Assembly: GCA_945280365.1 (NCBI GenBank)
Contig: CALYQD010000002.1
Coordinates: forward strand, 62,001 to 126,000
Direction: 5' to 3'
Source of the DNA: an uncultured Apibacter sp.
GTDB taxonomy: Bacteria; Bacteroidota; Bacteroidia; Flavobacteriales; Weeksellaceae
Length of the DNA: 64,000 nucleotides
Part shown: in pieces, positions 43,953 to 53,323 of the stretch
How positions within the stretch are numbered: position 1 is the first letter of the stretch
Layout: each line of letters starts with the position of its first letter
Position numbers and translations under genes: made by a program
Notes under the pieces: generated by a model
What the model saw: the letters and a program-made list of their open reading frames with translations, nothing else
Database searches by the model: none
What the model was told of the DNA's origin: nothing

Positions 43953-45170
43953 ATGAAAAATTCATCTCATCAGACGGGAACAGTATTTACCATATTATCT
44001 TTATTAGCCGTATCCCATATGTTTAATGATACTCTACAATCGGTAATTCCTGCAATATATCCTCTTTTAAAGAATTCATTAGCCTTAACATTTACACAAG
44101 TCGGATTGATAACGCTGGTATATCAAATGTCTTCTTCTTTATTCCAACCTGTAATTGGAATAATAACGGACAAGCACCCTCAACCTTACTCTTTACCTAT
44201 AGGCATGACCTTTAGTATGATAGGAGTAATATCTTTGGCGGTTGCTACTAGCTTCACTCATGTATTATTGGCCGTTTTTTTTACAGGCTTAGGTTCTTCT
44301 ATATTTCATCCTGAAGCATCGCGCCTAGCCTATCTAGCATCTGGAGGCAAACATGGATTAGCCCAATCTATTTTTCAAGTTGGAGGAAATTTTGGCAGCT
44401 CTATAGGTCCTTTAATTGCTTTATGGATTATAACCCCTTACGGACAAAAAAATGTTGGTTGGTTAGCAATCATAGCTATAGCAGGCATTGGAATTATGCT
44501 TATTATTTGTAAATGGTATAAGAAAAATTTATACCTCTTAAAGGCTAAAAAGGAACAAGCTAAAAACGATAAAGATGATAAATCTATTGAAAACAAATCC
44601 CTTCCAAGATCAAAAGTGATTTTTGCTATAGGAATTTTACTAGTTCTCATTTTCTCAAAATACGTTTACATGGCAAGTCTCAACAGCTATTACACCTTTT
44701 ATCTTATTAATAAATTTGGGATAAGTATTGATGAGGCTCAATTATATTTATTCGCCTTCTTATTTGCGATTGCAGCAGGCACTGTTATCGGAGGACCGGT
44801 AGGTGATCGCATCGGAAGAAAATACGTAATTTGGTTTTCCATCTTGGGCACTGCGCCTTTTGCCCTCATCATGCCCTATGCCAATCTTACTTGGACCTGT
44901 ATTTTAAGTATAATTATAGGGTTAATTTTATCATCTGCTTTTTCAGCAATACTTATTTATGCTCAAGAATTAGTGCCCGGAAAAGTGGGACTCATTGGAG
45001 GGCTCTTTTTTGGTCTAGCTTTTGGAATTGCAGGTATAGCGTCAGCGATTTTAGGAAAAATAGCTGATAGAACAGGAATTCAATACGTATATTATCTCTG
45101 TTCTTTTCTTCCCTTATTAGGTTTGGCTGCGAGCTTTTTGCCTAACACTAAAAAAATAAGTAAAAACTAA
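43953..45170 (+). CDS. MFS exporter, fosmidomycin-resistance (Fsr) type
   Basis: A 405-residue major-facilitator transporter with 12 membrane helices in two halves joined by a charged loop (about 195-218, KAKKEQAKNDKDDK). The Fsr subfamily pattern is visible: the opening SHMFNDTLQSVIPAIYPLLK, GLGSSIFHPEASRLAYLASGGKHGLAQSIFQVGGNFG, and GGPVGDRIGRKYVIW in the second half. Family members extrude drugs such as fosmidomycin by proton antiport. The start at 43953 was chosen because the longer frame starts with a TTG that lies inside the promoter box. Confidence 0.9.
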   Translation: MKNSSHQTGTVFTILSLLAVSHMFNDTLQSVIPAIYPLLKNSLALTFTQVGLITLVYQMSSSLFQPVIGIITDKHPQPYSLPIGMTFSMIGVISLAVATSFTHVLLAVFFTGLGSSIFHPEASRLAYLASGGKHGLAQSIFQVGGNFGSSIGPLIALWIITPYGQKNVGWLAIIAIAGIGIMLIICKWYKKNLYLLKAKKEQAKNDKDDKSIENKSLPRSKVIFAIGILLVLIFSKYVYMASLNSYYTFYLINKFGISIDEAQLYLFAFLFAIAAGTVIGGPVGDRIGRKYVIWFSILGTAPFALIMPYANLTWTCILSIIIGLILSSAFSAILIYAQELVPGKVGLIGGLFFGLAFGIAGIASAILGKIADRTGIQYVYYLCSFLPLLGLAASFLPNTKKISKN

Positions 45171-45207
45171 TATGTCTATTTAATTATAAAAATAAATTAT
45201 TTATCTA

Positions 45208-45651
45208 TCACCAAATAAAGTCATTCACAACCTTATATTCATTATTTATACGGTCGTACTCAAAATATATATGTTTCAGCCCATTAGTTAATAAAATATA
45301 TTTTGACTTAATTTGAGAGTTGTAACGAGCCGCTTGCTCAAATGTACTTTGTGTAAGAGCAATTTCGGGTGCTTTACATTCAACTAATACAAAAGGTTCA
45401 GATTTTTTATATAGCAATATATCCAATCGTTTGGTTTGCTGATTCAGCACAATTTTTTTTTCAATAATAAACGCTGATTTAGCAATTTTTTTTTCAGATT
45501 GTATAAAAAAAATAATATGTTGTCTTACCCATTCTTCTGGGGTCAGAATTAACCATTTTTTTCTAACTTCGTCAAAAATATACCAAACAGATTTATCCTC
45601 TTTTATTTGAAAATTATATTTTTTAGGAAAATTTAAAACCGGAAGTTCCAT
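45208..45651 (-). CDS. HsdR_N-type (PD-(D/E)XK) domain protein
   Basis: A 147-residue protein consisting of a domain like the N-terminus of type I restriction HsdR. The nuclease-fold core is KRLDILLYKKSEPFVLVECKAP, i.e. D...E-x-K spacing of the PD-(D/E)XK superfamily (about 80-105). It is preceded by WLILTPEEWVRQHIIFFI. No helicase domain, HsdM or HsdS genes accompany it, so it is not a restriction enzyme as such. Such stand-alone proteins are often found next to holA in flavobacteria, which hints at a housekeeping DNA role. The ATG at 45651 is preferred because the longer frame (45687) would overlap the divergent holA start. Only 10 bases separate the two start codons. Confidence 0.85.
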   Translation of the reverse strand: MELPVLNFPKKYNFQIKEDKSVWYIFDEVRKKWLILTPEEWVRQHIIFFIQSEKKIAKSAFIIEKKIVLNQQTKRLDILLYKKSEPFVLVECKAPEIALTQSTFEQAARYNSQIKSKYILLTNGLKHIYFEYDRINNEYKVVNDFIW

Positions 45652-45661
45652 AATTCTATTT

Positions 45662-46672
45662 ATGAAGGAGTACAATAATTTAGTCAAAGATATTAAAAAT
45701 AAACAGTTTTTACCCGTGTATTTTTTACAGGGTGATGAGCCTTTTTATATAGATAAAATAAACGATTTGCTTGAAGCAAATGTATTAAAAGAAGAGGAGA
45801 AAGCTTTTAACCAAAACATTGTTTACGGTACGGAATCGGACTTAGATCAACTTATCTCATTAGCCAAACAATTCCCTATGGGAGCCGATAAACAGCTTTT
45901 AGTAATTAAAGAGGCAAAAGGATTGCCTTTTGAAAAATCTGAAGCATTTGAAAATTATATCAAAAACCCTCAACAATCCACTGTATTAGTTATAAATTAT
46001 AAGTATAAATCATTAGATAAAAGAAGAAGTCTCACTAAATTACTTACCAAGCAGGGATATATTTTTTCGAGTGAAAAACTCTACGATAACCAGGTTCCGG
46101 CATGGATCGGTACAGTATGCCAATCTTACGGATTGGAAATTGATGAAAAATCCAGAATGTTATTGGCTGAATTTTTAGGAACAGAACTTTCCCGTATTGA
46201 TAATGAAATTCAAAAACTTAAATTAATTCTGGGTAATTCTAAAAAAATTACTCCTGAAATAATCGAACGTAATATTGGGATAAGTAAAGAATACAACAAT
46301 TTTGAGTTAAGAAAAGCTATTGTTGAGAAAAATAGTAAACAGGCTTATAAAATTATAGATTACTTTGAAAAAAACCCTAAAGCTAATCCTATCGTATTGA
46401 CATTTGGAACTTTAATCGGCTTATTTACTAATATTCTCATTGTTCATACTTTGCCAGTAAAAACGCCTCAAAATATAGCAAAAGAACTTCGAATTAATCC
46501 TTTTTTTGCCAATGAATATCTAACCGCTATAAAAAATTATTCCTTAAAAAAGACTACTGCATGTATTTCTTATTTGCGAGACGCCGATATGAAATCAAAA
46601 GGAGTACAGGTTTCTTCTCATGCAACCTCTAAAGATATTTTAATGGAAATGTTATATAAAATACTTCATTAA
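45662..46672 (+). CDS. holA: DNA polymerase III subunit delta
   Basis: A 336-residue clamp-loader subunit that opens the beta sliding clamp during replication. Domain I includes FLPVYFLQGDEPFYIDKIND. The middle carries FPMGADKQLLVIKEAKGLP, and the conserved helical region has GTELSRIDNEIQKLKLIL. The C-terminal domain contains YNNFELRKAIVEKNSKQAYKIIDYF. The protein is of normal length for HolA. The gene starts 10 bases from the divergent HsdR_N-type gene, so the two must share a compact promoter region. Confidence 0.92.
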   Translation: MKEYNNLVKDIKNKQFLPVYFLQGDEPFYIDKINDLLEANVLKEEEKAFNQNIVYGTESDLDQLISLAKQFPMGADKQLLVIKEAKGLPFEKSEAFENYIKNPQQSTVLVINYKYKSLDKRRSLTKLLTKQGYIFSSEKLYDNQVPAWIGTVCQSYGLEIDEKSRMLLAEFLGTELSRIDNEIQKLKLILGNSKKITPEIIERNIGISKEYNNFELRKAIVEKNSKQAYKIIDYFEKNPKANPIVLTFGTLIGLFTNILIVHTLPVKTPQNIAKELRINPFFANEYLTAIKNYSLKKTTACISYLRDADMKSKGVQVSSHATSKDILMEMLYKILH

Positions 46673-46737
46673 TTAATTTTAACTAACTATTTACTATTAT
46701 TAAAAACCCACATAAATAATATATACATAATTCAAAT

Positions 46738-46745
46738 TATATTTG
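46738..46745 (+). promoter_or_regulatory. -7 promoter box TATATTTG before the ABM pseudogene
   Basis: Exact TAnnTTTG match 17 bases upstream of the ATG; the promoter looks intact although the gene is broken. Confidence 0.6.
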
Positions 46746-46762
46746 TTTGATTTATTAATACC

Positions 46763-47041
46763 ATGTCAGAATTAAAAGTTATTGCAACGATTCAGGCAAA
46801 GCTTGATTATCTTGATGAAATAAAAAATATTTTATATTCCGTAGCAGACAAATCCCGCAAAGGATAAGGAAACATCTCTTACAATCTGCATCAAAATATT
46901 TAACTTTATTTACTTGAAATATGGAAATCGCGGGAAGCTACTACTTCTCATAGTAATACAAAGCATTTTAAGGACTTTTTAAAATCAATGGAAGTAAAAT
47001 ACGATAGTTTATATATAAATTTAGTTAATAAGATTTATTAA
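46763..47041 (+). pseudogene. antibiotic biosynthesis monooxygenase-domain (YgiN-like) gene with two in-frame TAA stops
   Basis: A single reading frame of 92 codons plus a final TAA at 47039 contains two internal stops, TAA at 46865-46867 and TAA at 46901-46903. The three pieces read MSELKVIATIQAKLDYLDEI..., then GNISYNLHQNI, then LYLLEIWKSREATTSH and HFKDFL. That is the full pattern of a small ABM/YgiN quinol monooxygenase: an N-terminal strand and helix, an EEGN..Y..H segment, and a FxxxExWxSxExxxxHxxxxHFxxF motif. The first stop occupies the position of a Glu or Lys codon. Because frame is kept throughout, decay seems recent. Family members are cytoplasmic dimers acting on quinones or aldehydes. 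Confidence 0.85.
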
Positions 47042-47159
47042 ATATTCTATGTTTTTCAAAATAAAAAAAACAGAGTGCCATATAAAAGTTAAACGAATAA
47101 AAAATTGCCAAAATTCTATATTATTACAATTTATTTTTATTTCTGTTCCATATTTTTTA

Positions 47160-47167
47160 TAAATTTG
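47160..47167 (+). promoter_or_regulatory. -7 promoter box TAAATTTG of the his operon
   Basis: Exact TAnnTTTG match 21 bases upstream of the leader peptide ATG. It gives a leader RNA of roughly 180 bases before hisG. Confidence 0.7.
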
Positions 47168-47188
47168 TTCCAATAAAAAAGACAAAAT

Positions 47189-47245
47189 ATGATTCAACTA
47201 CATTTTCATCATCATTATTTACACACTTACAATCAGGTGAGGTAA
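47189..47245 (+). CDS. hisL: his operon leader peptide (18 aa, five His)
   Basis: The short open frame encodes MIQLHFHHHYLHTYNQVR followed by TAA. Five of 18 codons are His (codons 5, 7, 8, 9 and 12), which is far beyond chance and is the hallmark of ribosome-mediated his attenuation. The segment AATCAGG (47231-47237), inside codons 15-17, is complementary to CCTGATT in the terminator arm (47287-47293). A ribosome stalled at codons 7-9 leaves it free to pair and prevent termination. A ribosome that reaches the stop codon covers it and lets the terminator form. The peptide itself probably has no other role. Confidence 0.9.
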   Translation: MIQLHFHHHYLHTYNQVR

Positions 47246-47312
47246 GTAATTTTGTTATGCAAAATGAAAAAAATAAATAATAGCCGCCTGATTTTTCGGG
47301 CGGTTTTTTTTT
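47231..47312 (+). promoter_or_regulatory. his attenuator: antiterminator AATCAGG/CCTGATT versus terminator
   Basis: The terminator arm CCGCC (47284-47288) pairs with GGCGG (47299-47303), followed by nine T (47304-47312). The competing 7 bp pairing AATCAGG (47231-47237) with CCTGATT (47287-47293) uses bases of the same arm, so the two structures exclude each other. This couples his operon transcription to charging of tRNA-His. Confidence 0.85.
47284..47312 (+). terminator. rho-independent terminator of the his leader
   Basis: A GC-only 5 bp stem CCGCC/GGCGG with loop TGATTTTTCG and a T9 tail, placed 42 bases before hisG. It is strikingly GC-rich for this sequence. Confidence 0.9.
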
Positions 47313-47354
47313 AGACCTATTTCAAATACAAATGAAAATTATAAACTATGACTA

Positions 47355-48212
47355 ATGGGTAAACTGAAAATAGCTATACAAAAAAACGGACGTTTAAGTG
47401 AAAAATCACTCGATTTATTAGGCGAATGTGGAATAAAAATTCCGAATGGAAATCAAAAATTAAAAACAGTTTCTACAAATTTTCCTATTGAAATTTTATT
47501 TCTCAGGGATGATGATATACCACAATATGTGGAACAAAATGTAGCGGATATAGGAATTTTAGGAGAAAACGAAGTTTGGGAAAAAGACCGCAACATTGAA
47601 ATTATAAAGAAAGTAGGTTTTGGAAATTGTCGTATGAGCTTAGCAATTCCTAAAGAAGAATCATATACCGGTATTTCTTATTTCAATAATAAAAAAATAG
47701 CAACCAGCTATCCTAAAATTTTAAAGAAATTTTGTGATAAGAATAATTTATCGGTAGAGATAGAAGAAATAGGCGGAAGTGTAGAAATTGCGCCCGGAAT
47801 AGGCTTAGCCAATTGCATATTCGATATTGTTAGTACCGGAAGTACACTTCTAATGAATGGATTAAAAGAAGTAGAAATAGTAACCAAAAGTGAAGCAGTA
47901 CTTATAAAATCAAGAAATTTATCTGAAGAAAAACAACAAATTCTTCAAAAATTACTGTTTAGGATACAATCGGTTTTACATTCTAGAGAAAACAAGTACA
48001 TTTTGTTAAATGCCCCGAATGAAAAAGTAAAAGATATTATTTCTCTTTTACCTGGAATAAAAAGCCCTACTATCTTACCCTTGGCTAAAGAAGGATGGAG
48101 TAGCATTCATTCAGTAATTAAGGAAGATAAATTTTGGGATATCATTGAGCAATTAAAAGAACATGGTGCTCAAGGAATTTTAGTTATTCCTATTGAAAAA
48201 ATGATTCTATAA
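47355..48212 (+). CDS. hisG: ATP phosphoribosyltransferase, long form
   Basis: First enzyme of histidine synthesis, joining ATP and PRPP. The 285-residue length indicates the hexameric long form with a C-terminal ACT-like regulatory domain (about 210-285, HSVIKEDKFWDIIEQLKEHGAQGILVIPIEKMI) that gives feedback inhibition by histidine. The catalytic half shows IAIQKNGRLSEKSLDLL, GILGENEVWE and the PRPP loop IVSTGSTLLMNGL. Being long-form, it needs no HisZ. The ATG at 47355 is the start; an earlier ATG at 47348 is in another frame and hits a stop after four codons. It is the first gene after the attenuator. Confidence 0.95.
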   Translation: MGKLKIAIQKNGRLSEKSLDLLGECGIKIPNGNQKLKTVSTNFPIEILFLRDDDIPQYVEQNVADIGILGENEVWEKDRNIEIIKKVGFGNCRMSLAIPKEESYTGISYFNNKKIATSYPKILKKFCDKNNLSVEIEEIGGSVEIAPGIGLANCIFDIVSTGSTLLMNGLKEVEIVTKSEAVLIKSRNLSEEKQQILQKLLFRIQSVLHSRENKYILLNAPNEKVKDIISLLPGIKSPTILPLAKEGWSSIHSVIKEDKFWDIIEQLKEHGAQGILVIPIEKMIL

Positions 48213-48280
48213 GATTTATACTCATTGGAATATAAAAGTATTATCAAAATATATCTTTTAATCTTTACCAAATTTACAAT

Positions 48281-49561
48281 ATGAAAATTATAAAATATCC
48301 TCATACAAATGATTGGTTACGTTTGACTCAAAGACCAGAAAACGAGAAAAGTTCCCTTCGGGAAACAATTGAAAAAGTTTTTACGGACATAAAAAATGAA
48401 GGAGATGCGGCATTGAAAAAATATACGCTTCAGTTTGACAAGGTAGTCCTTACAACTCTCAAAGTTTCTGAAGAAGAACTATTGGAAGCGGATGAATTAG
48501 TTTCTACCGAATTAAAAGAAGCAATCATACAAGCAAAAAATAACATTGAAAAATTCCATTTCTCTCAAAAAGAGGAGAAAAAAATAATCGAAACACAACC
48601 CGGCGTAGAATGTTGGAGAGAATCTCGGGCTATAGAAAAAGTTGGATTGTATATTCCCGGAGGCTCTGCTCCCCTTTTTTCAACCGCACTCATGCTAGGA
48701 ATTCCTGCTAAAATTGCCGGTTGTAAAGAAATAATCTTATGTACACCTCCTAACCAAGAGGGAAAAATACATCCTGCTATTCTTTTTGCTGCAAAAGAAA
48801 TTGGAATTACTGAGATTTATAAAGTTGGAGGAGTTCAAGCTATAGCTGCGTTAACACTAGGAACTGAATCCATTACATCCGTATATAAGATTTTTGGTCC
48901 CGGTAACCAATATGTCACTGCAGCAAAACAATATGCTCAAGAATTCAAAGTCTGCATAGATCTTCCGGCTGGTCCTAGTGAAGTGCTTGTAATTGCAGAT
49001 TCTTCTGCTAACCCTGAATATATTGCCGCAGATTTACTCTCTCAGGCAGAGCACGGTACTGATAGCCAGGTTTTATTTCTTACTACAGATGAACAAATAT
49101 TACACGATACTTTAGATGCTATAAAGATTCAATTGGAAGATCTTCCGCGGAAAGAAATTGCGAAAAAAGCACTGGATAATAGCGTAGGCATATTATTTAA
49201 TTCTTTGGATGAATGCTTCCAATTCAGTAATCTTTATGCACCGGAGCACTTAATTTTAACCATTATTAATGCAAAACAATATACACAACATGTTGAAAAT
49301 GCAGGATCTGTTTTTTTAGGTAAATATAGTTGTGAAAGCGCCGGAGATTATGCCAGTGGCACAAACCACACATTGCCTACCCATGGGTATGCTCGTAATT
49401 ATAGCGGAGTTTCTCTGGACAGTTTCTTAAAAAAAATTACTTTTCAAGAACTTAGTAAAGATGGCCTTCAACGCATTGGAAAAACTATAGAGCTAATGGC
49501 TGAAGCTGAAGAATTACAAGCTCATAAAAACGCTGTAAGCATACGGTTAAAGCATAGCTAA
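48281..49561 (+). CDS. hisD: histidinol dehydrogenase
   Basis: A 426-residue zinc enzyme that performs the last two oxidations from histidinol to histidine with NAD. Conserved blocks are VGLYIPGGSAPLFSTALMLGIPAKIAG, GGVQAIAALTLGTE, FGPGNQYVTAAKQYA and LPAGPSEVLVIAD. The zinc-binding LLSQAEHGTDSQ and the catalytic pair in YAPEHLIL are also present. It follows hisG after 68 bases in the his operon, in the order found in many bacteria. Confidence 0.96.
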   Translation: MKIIKYPHTNDWLRLTQRPENEKSSLRETIEKVFTDIKNEGDAALKKYTLQFDKVVLTTLKVSEEELLEADELVSTELKEAIIQAKNNIEKFHFSQKEEKKIIETQPGVECWRESRAIEKVGLYIPGGSAPLFSTALMLGIPAKIAGCKEIILCTPPNQEGKIHPAILFAAKEIGITEIYKVGGVQAIAALTLGTESITSVYKIFGPGNQYVTAAKQYAQEFKVCIDLPAGPSEVLVIADSSANPEYIAADLLSQAEHGTDSQVLFLTTDEQILHDTLDAIKIQLEDLPRKEIAKKALDNSVGILFNSLDECFQFSNLYAPEHLILTIINAKQYTQHVENAGSVFLGKYSCESAGDYASGTNHTLPTHGYARNYSGVSLDSFLKKITFQELSKDGLQRIGKTIELMAEAEELQAHKNAVSIRLKHS

Positions 49562-49632
49562 ATAAACTAAGACAATGTGCATTATTAAAATTTATTAAAA
49601 AATTTACGCTTATAACTCAATCAATTATACCC

Positions 49633-50670
49633 ATGAAAAATATAAATCAGCTAGCCCGTTCAAATGTACTTAACATGCATCCTTATTCATCTGCAAGAGA
49701 TGAATCGGGAGGAATTCAAGGAATTTTTTTAGATGCTAATGAAAATCCTTTTGGTAATAACAATCGATATCCCGATCCTTATCAAAGGGAATTAAAACAA
49801 AAATTAAGTGAACTTAAAAATGTTGATGCTGAAAAAATTTTTGTTGGTAACGGAAGTGATGAAATTATTGACCATATTTATCGAGTATTTTGCAATCCCG
49901 GCAAAGATAAAGTGATGTTTTTCAGCCCTACATTCGGAATGTATCAGGTTGCAGCTGAACTAAACGATGTAGAGGTCATAGACATCCCCCTCACATCCGA
50001 TTTTCAAATTAACACAGAAGAAATTAAAAAATATATTACAGATGAAAACCTAAAGGTAATTGTAATTTGCACGCCTAATAATCCAACTGGAAATGTAATG
50101 AATCCAAAAGATATAGATTATATATTGGATAATTTTAACGGAATCGTAGCTGTAGATGAGGCCTATATAGAATTTACCGATCAAAGGTCATATATAGATA
50201 AAATCAATCGCTATCCACACTTGGTAATTTTCCAAACCTTAAGCAAAGCTTGGGGAATAGCAGGCGTACGAATTGGTATGGCTTATGCCAATCCGGAAAT
50301 CATTCAGTTGTTAAATAAAGTTAAACATCCCTATAACATAAGCGCTTTAAATCAAAAGGCTGCTATAGAAGCACTGAACCAAGACAGTGAATTTGAAAAA
50401 AGAAAATCTATTATTCTCGAAGAAAAAAAGAAGCTACGCTCCGCATTGGAAAAACTTTCTATAGTTACAAAAATATATCCTTCCGATACTAATTTCCTTC
50501 TAGTCGAATTTTCTCATGTCGATCAAGTTTTTACCCAACTTATACAAAAGGGAATTATTGTACGAGACCAGTCTTCTAAAATTAAAGACAGTCTACGCAT
50601 AACGGTGGGAACGCCTGAAGAAAATCTTACATTAATCAATTCATTACAAACATTAAATGATACCCTATGA
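49633..50670 (+). CDS. hisC: histidinol-phosphate aminotransferase
   Basis: A 345-residue fold-type I PLP enzyme that transaminates imidazole-acetol phosphate with glutamate. It shows [18 protein letters not shown] at the N-terminus, [16 protein letters not shown], the CTPNNPTGN loop, VDEAYIEF, and the PLP-lysine in [14 protein letters not shown]. The end overlaps hisB by 4 bases (ATGA), so the two are translationally coupled. Confidence 0.96.
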   Translation: MKNINQLARSNVLNMHPYSSARDESGGIQGIFLDANENPFGNNNRYPDPYQRELKQKLSELKNVDAEKIFVGNGSDEIIDHIYRVFCNPGKDKVMFFSPTFGMYQVAAELNDVEVIDIPLTSDFQINTEEIKKYITDENLKVIVICTPNNPTGNVMNPKDIDYILDNFNGIVAVDEAYIEFTDQRSYIDKINRYPHLVIFQTLSKAWGIAGVRIGMAYANPEIIQLLNKVKHPYNISALNQKAAIEALNQDSEFEKRKSIILEEKKKLRSALEKLSIVTKIYPSDTNFLLVEFSHVDQVFTQLIQKGIIVRDQSSKIKDSLRITVGTPEENLTLINSLQTLNDTL

Positions 50671-51761
50671 AAAAAGTATTATTTATAGATCGCGACGGCA
50701 CTTTGGTTATAGAGCCTCCTGTAGATTATCAACTAGATAGCTTAGAAAAACTTGAGTTTTATCCTTTAGTATTTCAAAACCTTTCCAGAATATTTCGCGA
50801 AATGGATTATGAATTGGTTATGGTTACCAATCAGGATGGATTAGGTACCGAATCCTTTCCGGAGGAAACTTTCTGGCCTGCACAAAATAAAATCATAAAA
50901 GCTTTTGAGAATGAAGGAATAAAGTTTTCAGAAATTCTAATAGATAAAAGTTTTGAACACGAAAATCTTCCAACTCGAAAACCGGGAACAGGAATGCTTA
51001 CTCATTATCTAAAAGGAAATTATGACCTTGCTCATTCTTATGTAATCGGAGATCGACTAACCGACGTACAACTTGCTAAGAATATAGGCTGTCGTTCTAT
51101 ATATATGGGTATGGAAAAAAATAACGAGGCAGATTTACAAACACAAAGTTGGGAAGAAATTTATCGATATTTAAAGAAACAACCTCGTAAGGTTAAGGTA
51201 GTCCGTAATACCAAAGAAACTAAAATTTCTGTGGAAATAAATTTGGATGGTTCGGGTAAAAGTACCATCTCTACAGGATTAGGCTTTTTTGACCATATGC
51301 TGGAACAAATAGCTAAACATGGGAATATGGATCTATATATTGAAGTTGATGGCGATTTGAATGTTGATGAACATCATACGATTGAAGACACCGGTATTGT
51401 ATTAGGTGAAGCAATGTTACAAGCCTTGGGAAGCAAAAAAGGAATTGAAAGATATGGGTTTCTTTTACCAATGGATGACTGCCTGGCGCAAGTTGGAATT
51501 GATTTTGGAGGACGTCCGTGGATTGTATGGGAAGCTGAGTTCGCAAGAGACAAAATTGGAGAAATGCCTACTGAAATGTTTTATCATTTTTTTAAGTCTT
51601 TTAGCGACAATTCTAAATGTAATTTGAATATAAAAGCTGAAGGCACTAATGAACATCATAAAATAGAAGCTATTTTTAAAGCTTTTGCTAAAGCTATTAA
51701 AATGGCTGTTAAGCAAACCGATGCCAATTTTGCTATACCAAGTACTAAAGGAAGTCTATAA
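50667..51761 (+). CDS. hisB: bifunctional histidinol-phosphatase / imidazoleglycerol-phosphate dehydratase
   Basis: A 364-residue two-domain fusion like E. coli HisB. Residues 1-165 form a HAD phosphatase with the nucleophile motif DRDGT (Asp8 and Asp10) and [16 protein letters not shown]. Residues 172-364 form the dehydratase with its manganese-binding His/Glu motifs [23 protein letters not shown] and ADHEH-like [17 protein letters not shown]. It catalyses steps 6 and 8 of the pathway. It overlaps hisC by 4 bases; 118 bases separate it from hisH. Confidence 0.96.
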   Translation: MKKVLFIDRDGTLVIEPPVDYQLDSLEKLEFYPLVFQNLSRIFREMDYELVMVTNQDGLGTESFPEETFWPAQNKIIKAFENEGIKFSEILIDKSFEHENLPTRKPGTGMLTHYLKGNYDLAHSYVIGDRLTDVQLAKNIGCRSIYMGMEKNNEADLQTQSWEEIYRYLKKQPRKVKVVRNTKETKISVEINLDGSGKSTISTGLGFFDHMLEQIAKHGNMDLYIEVDGDLNVDEHHTIEDTGIVLGEAMLQALGSKKGIERYGFLLPMDDCLAQVGIDFGGRPWIVWEAEFARDKIGEMPTEMFYHFFKSFSDNSKCNLNIKAEGTNEHHKIEAIFKAFAKAIKMAVKQTDANFAIPSTKGSL

Positions 51762-51879
51762 TACGAATTATCATTTTTGTCTTTATCTTCTAAACATTTG
51801 ATCCCAATATTTTAAAATCAAAAAATTAAAAATTTTTTAAAAATTTATAGTTTCATATAATTCTAATGGTTCGTAAAAA

Positions 51880-52458
51880 ATGATAGCAATTATAAAATAT
51901 AATGCCGGAAACATAAAATCTGTACAGAATGCTCTTTCCCGCTTGGGGGTTGAGTCTATGGTTACAGACAATAAGAGCGATATTCTAAATGCCGATAAAG
52001 TAATTTTTCCCGGCGTTGGTGAAGCCGGAAGCGCTATGACATATTTACAAGATAGAGGTATGGATATATTAATAAAATCCATTACACGCCCGTTTCTAGG
52101 TATCTGTTTAGGGCAACAATTGATGTGCTCTCATTCGGAAGAAGGAGATACGAATTGCCTTAATATCTTCAATGTTAACGTACGAAAATTTCCTTCTACA
52201 GATATAGTTCCGCATATGGGATGGAATACCTTATATGATTTAAAGGGTGATATCTTTACCAAAAGTGAGAATAACGAAGATGTCTATTTTGTACATAGTT
52301 ATTATGCTGAATTATGTGAAAATACCTCTGCCACCTGTACTTATATTTTACCTTTTAGTGCAGCTTTACAGAAAGATAATTTCTTTGCCACTCAGTTCCA
52401 TCCTGAAAAATCGGCTGATGTAGGAGATAAAATATTAAAGAGTTTTATGGAACTGTAA
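51880..52458 (+). CDS. hisH: imidazole glycerol phosphate synthase, glutaminase subunit
   Basis: A 192-residue class I glutamine amidotransferase that supplies ammonia to HisF. The start IKYNAGNIKSVQNALSRLG, the oxyanion strand FPGVGEAGSAM, the nucleophile Cys76 in GICLGQQLM, and the His/Glu dyad in QFHPEKS are all present. Partner of the HisF barrel encoded two genes downstream. No promoter box was seen in the 118 bases before it. Confidence 0.95.
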   Translation: MIAIIKYNAGNIKSVQNALSRLGVESMVTDNKSDILNADKVIFPGVGEAGSAMTYLQDRGMDILIKSITRPFLGICLGQQLMCSHSEEGDTNCLNIFNVNVRKFPSTDIVPHMGWNTLYDLKGDIFTKSENNEDVYFVHSYYAELCENTSATCTYILPFSAALQKDNFFATQFHPEKSADVGDKILKSFMEL

Positions 52459-52541
52459 TTATTATTCACTATGATACCTATCAATTCACGATTACCTATG
52501 TCTTTTTTTATTACTTATAAATAATTTTAATCCTAAAAAAA

Positions 52542-53264
52542 ATGAGAATTATACCCGCTATAGATATTATTAATGGAAAATGCGTACGGTTAACCCAAGG
52601 TAATTATTCTACTGAAAAAGTATATCGGGAAGACCCATTAGATGCTGCAAAAGAATATGAGGACATCGGTATTCAGTTTTTACACGTTGTAGATTTAGAT
52701 GGAGCAAAATCCAATCGAATTATTAATTATAAGACCCTGTATAAAATAGCTTCACAAACTTCTTTAAAGATTGATTTTGGAGGTGGATTGAAAAGTGATG
52801 AAGATTTAAAGATTGCTTTTGAAAACGGTGCATCGCAAATTACTGGAGGAAGTATTGCTGTAAAAAATCAAGAATTATTTCTTTCTTGGCTTTCTACTTT
52901 TGGAAGTGACAAAATCATTTTAGGTGCAGATTGCAACCATCGAATGATAGCAACACAAGGTTGGACAGAGTCTTCTTCTTTTGAAGTCGTGGATTTCATT
53001 AAAGAGTATGAAAATAAAGGAATTCGTTATGTAATTTGTACGGATATTTCTAAGGATGGAACTCTAAAAGGACCTTCCACAGATTTATATAATGAAATCC
53101 TTCAATCCTCCTCAATAAATCTTATTGCCAGTGGCGGAGTATCTTCCCTAGATGATTTACATATGCTGAAAGAAATCGGCTGTGAAGGAGCAATTATAGG
53201 TAAGGCTATTTATGAAGGTAAAATCAAATTAAATGAACTTAAACAATTTCTACAAATACAATAA
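52542..53264 (+). CDS. hisA: ProFAR isomerase
   Basis: A 240-residue half-barrel-duplicated TIM barrel that opens the aminoaldose of ProFAR to the ketose PRFAR. The start [20 protein letters not shown] with the catalytic Asp8, the first phosphate-binding IDFGGGLKS and the second [12 protein letters not shown] are diagnostic. [14 protein letters not shown] carries the second catalytic Asp. It lies between hisH and hisF as in E. coli. Confidence 0.95.
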   Translation: MRIIPAIDIINGKCVRLTQGNYSTEKVYREDPLDAAKEYEDIGIQFLHVVDLDGAKSNRIINYKTLYKIASQTSLKIDFGGGLKSDEDLKIAFENGASQITGGSIAVKNQELFLSWLSTFGSDKIILGADCNHRMIATQGWTESSSFEVVDFIKEYENKGIRYVICTDISKDGTLKGPSTDLYNEILQSSSINLIASGGVSSLDDLHMLKEIGCEGAIIGKAIYEGKIKLNELKQFLQIQ

Positions 53265-53323
53265 TTATGGAAAAATAAGAATAATCTCATTTTTGATTAT
53301 TTTTATGTTTTCATCAAATTTTA

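Noticed and set aside
45208..46672. Type I restriction-modification system because of the HsdR_N domain
   Set aside because: Only the small nuclease-fold domain is present, with no motor domain, HsdM or HsdS nearby. The neighbour is replication gene holA, so it is not a defence locus.
47201..47224. Repeated CAT triplets as a microsatellite or CRISPR-like repeat
   Set aside because: They are the His codons of the leader peptide and fit the attenuator exactly. No spacer-repeat structure exists here or elsewhere in the window.
51313..51716. Overlapping open frames on both strands inside hisB (73-83 codons)
   Set aside because: All are shadows of the conserved dehydratase domain and share no motif with known proteins.
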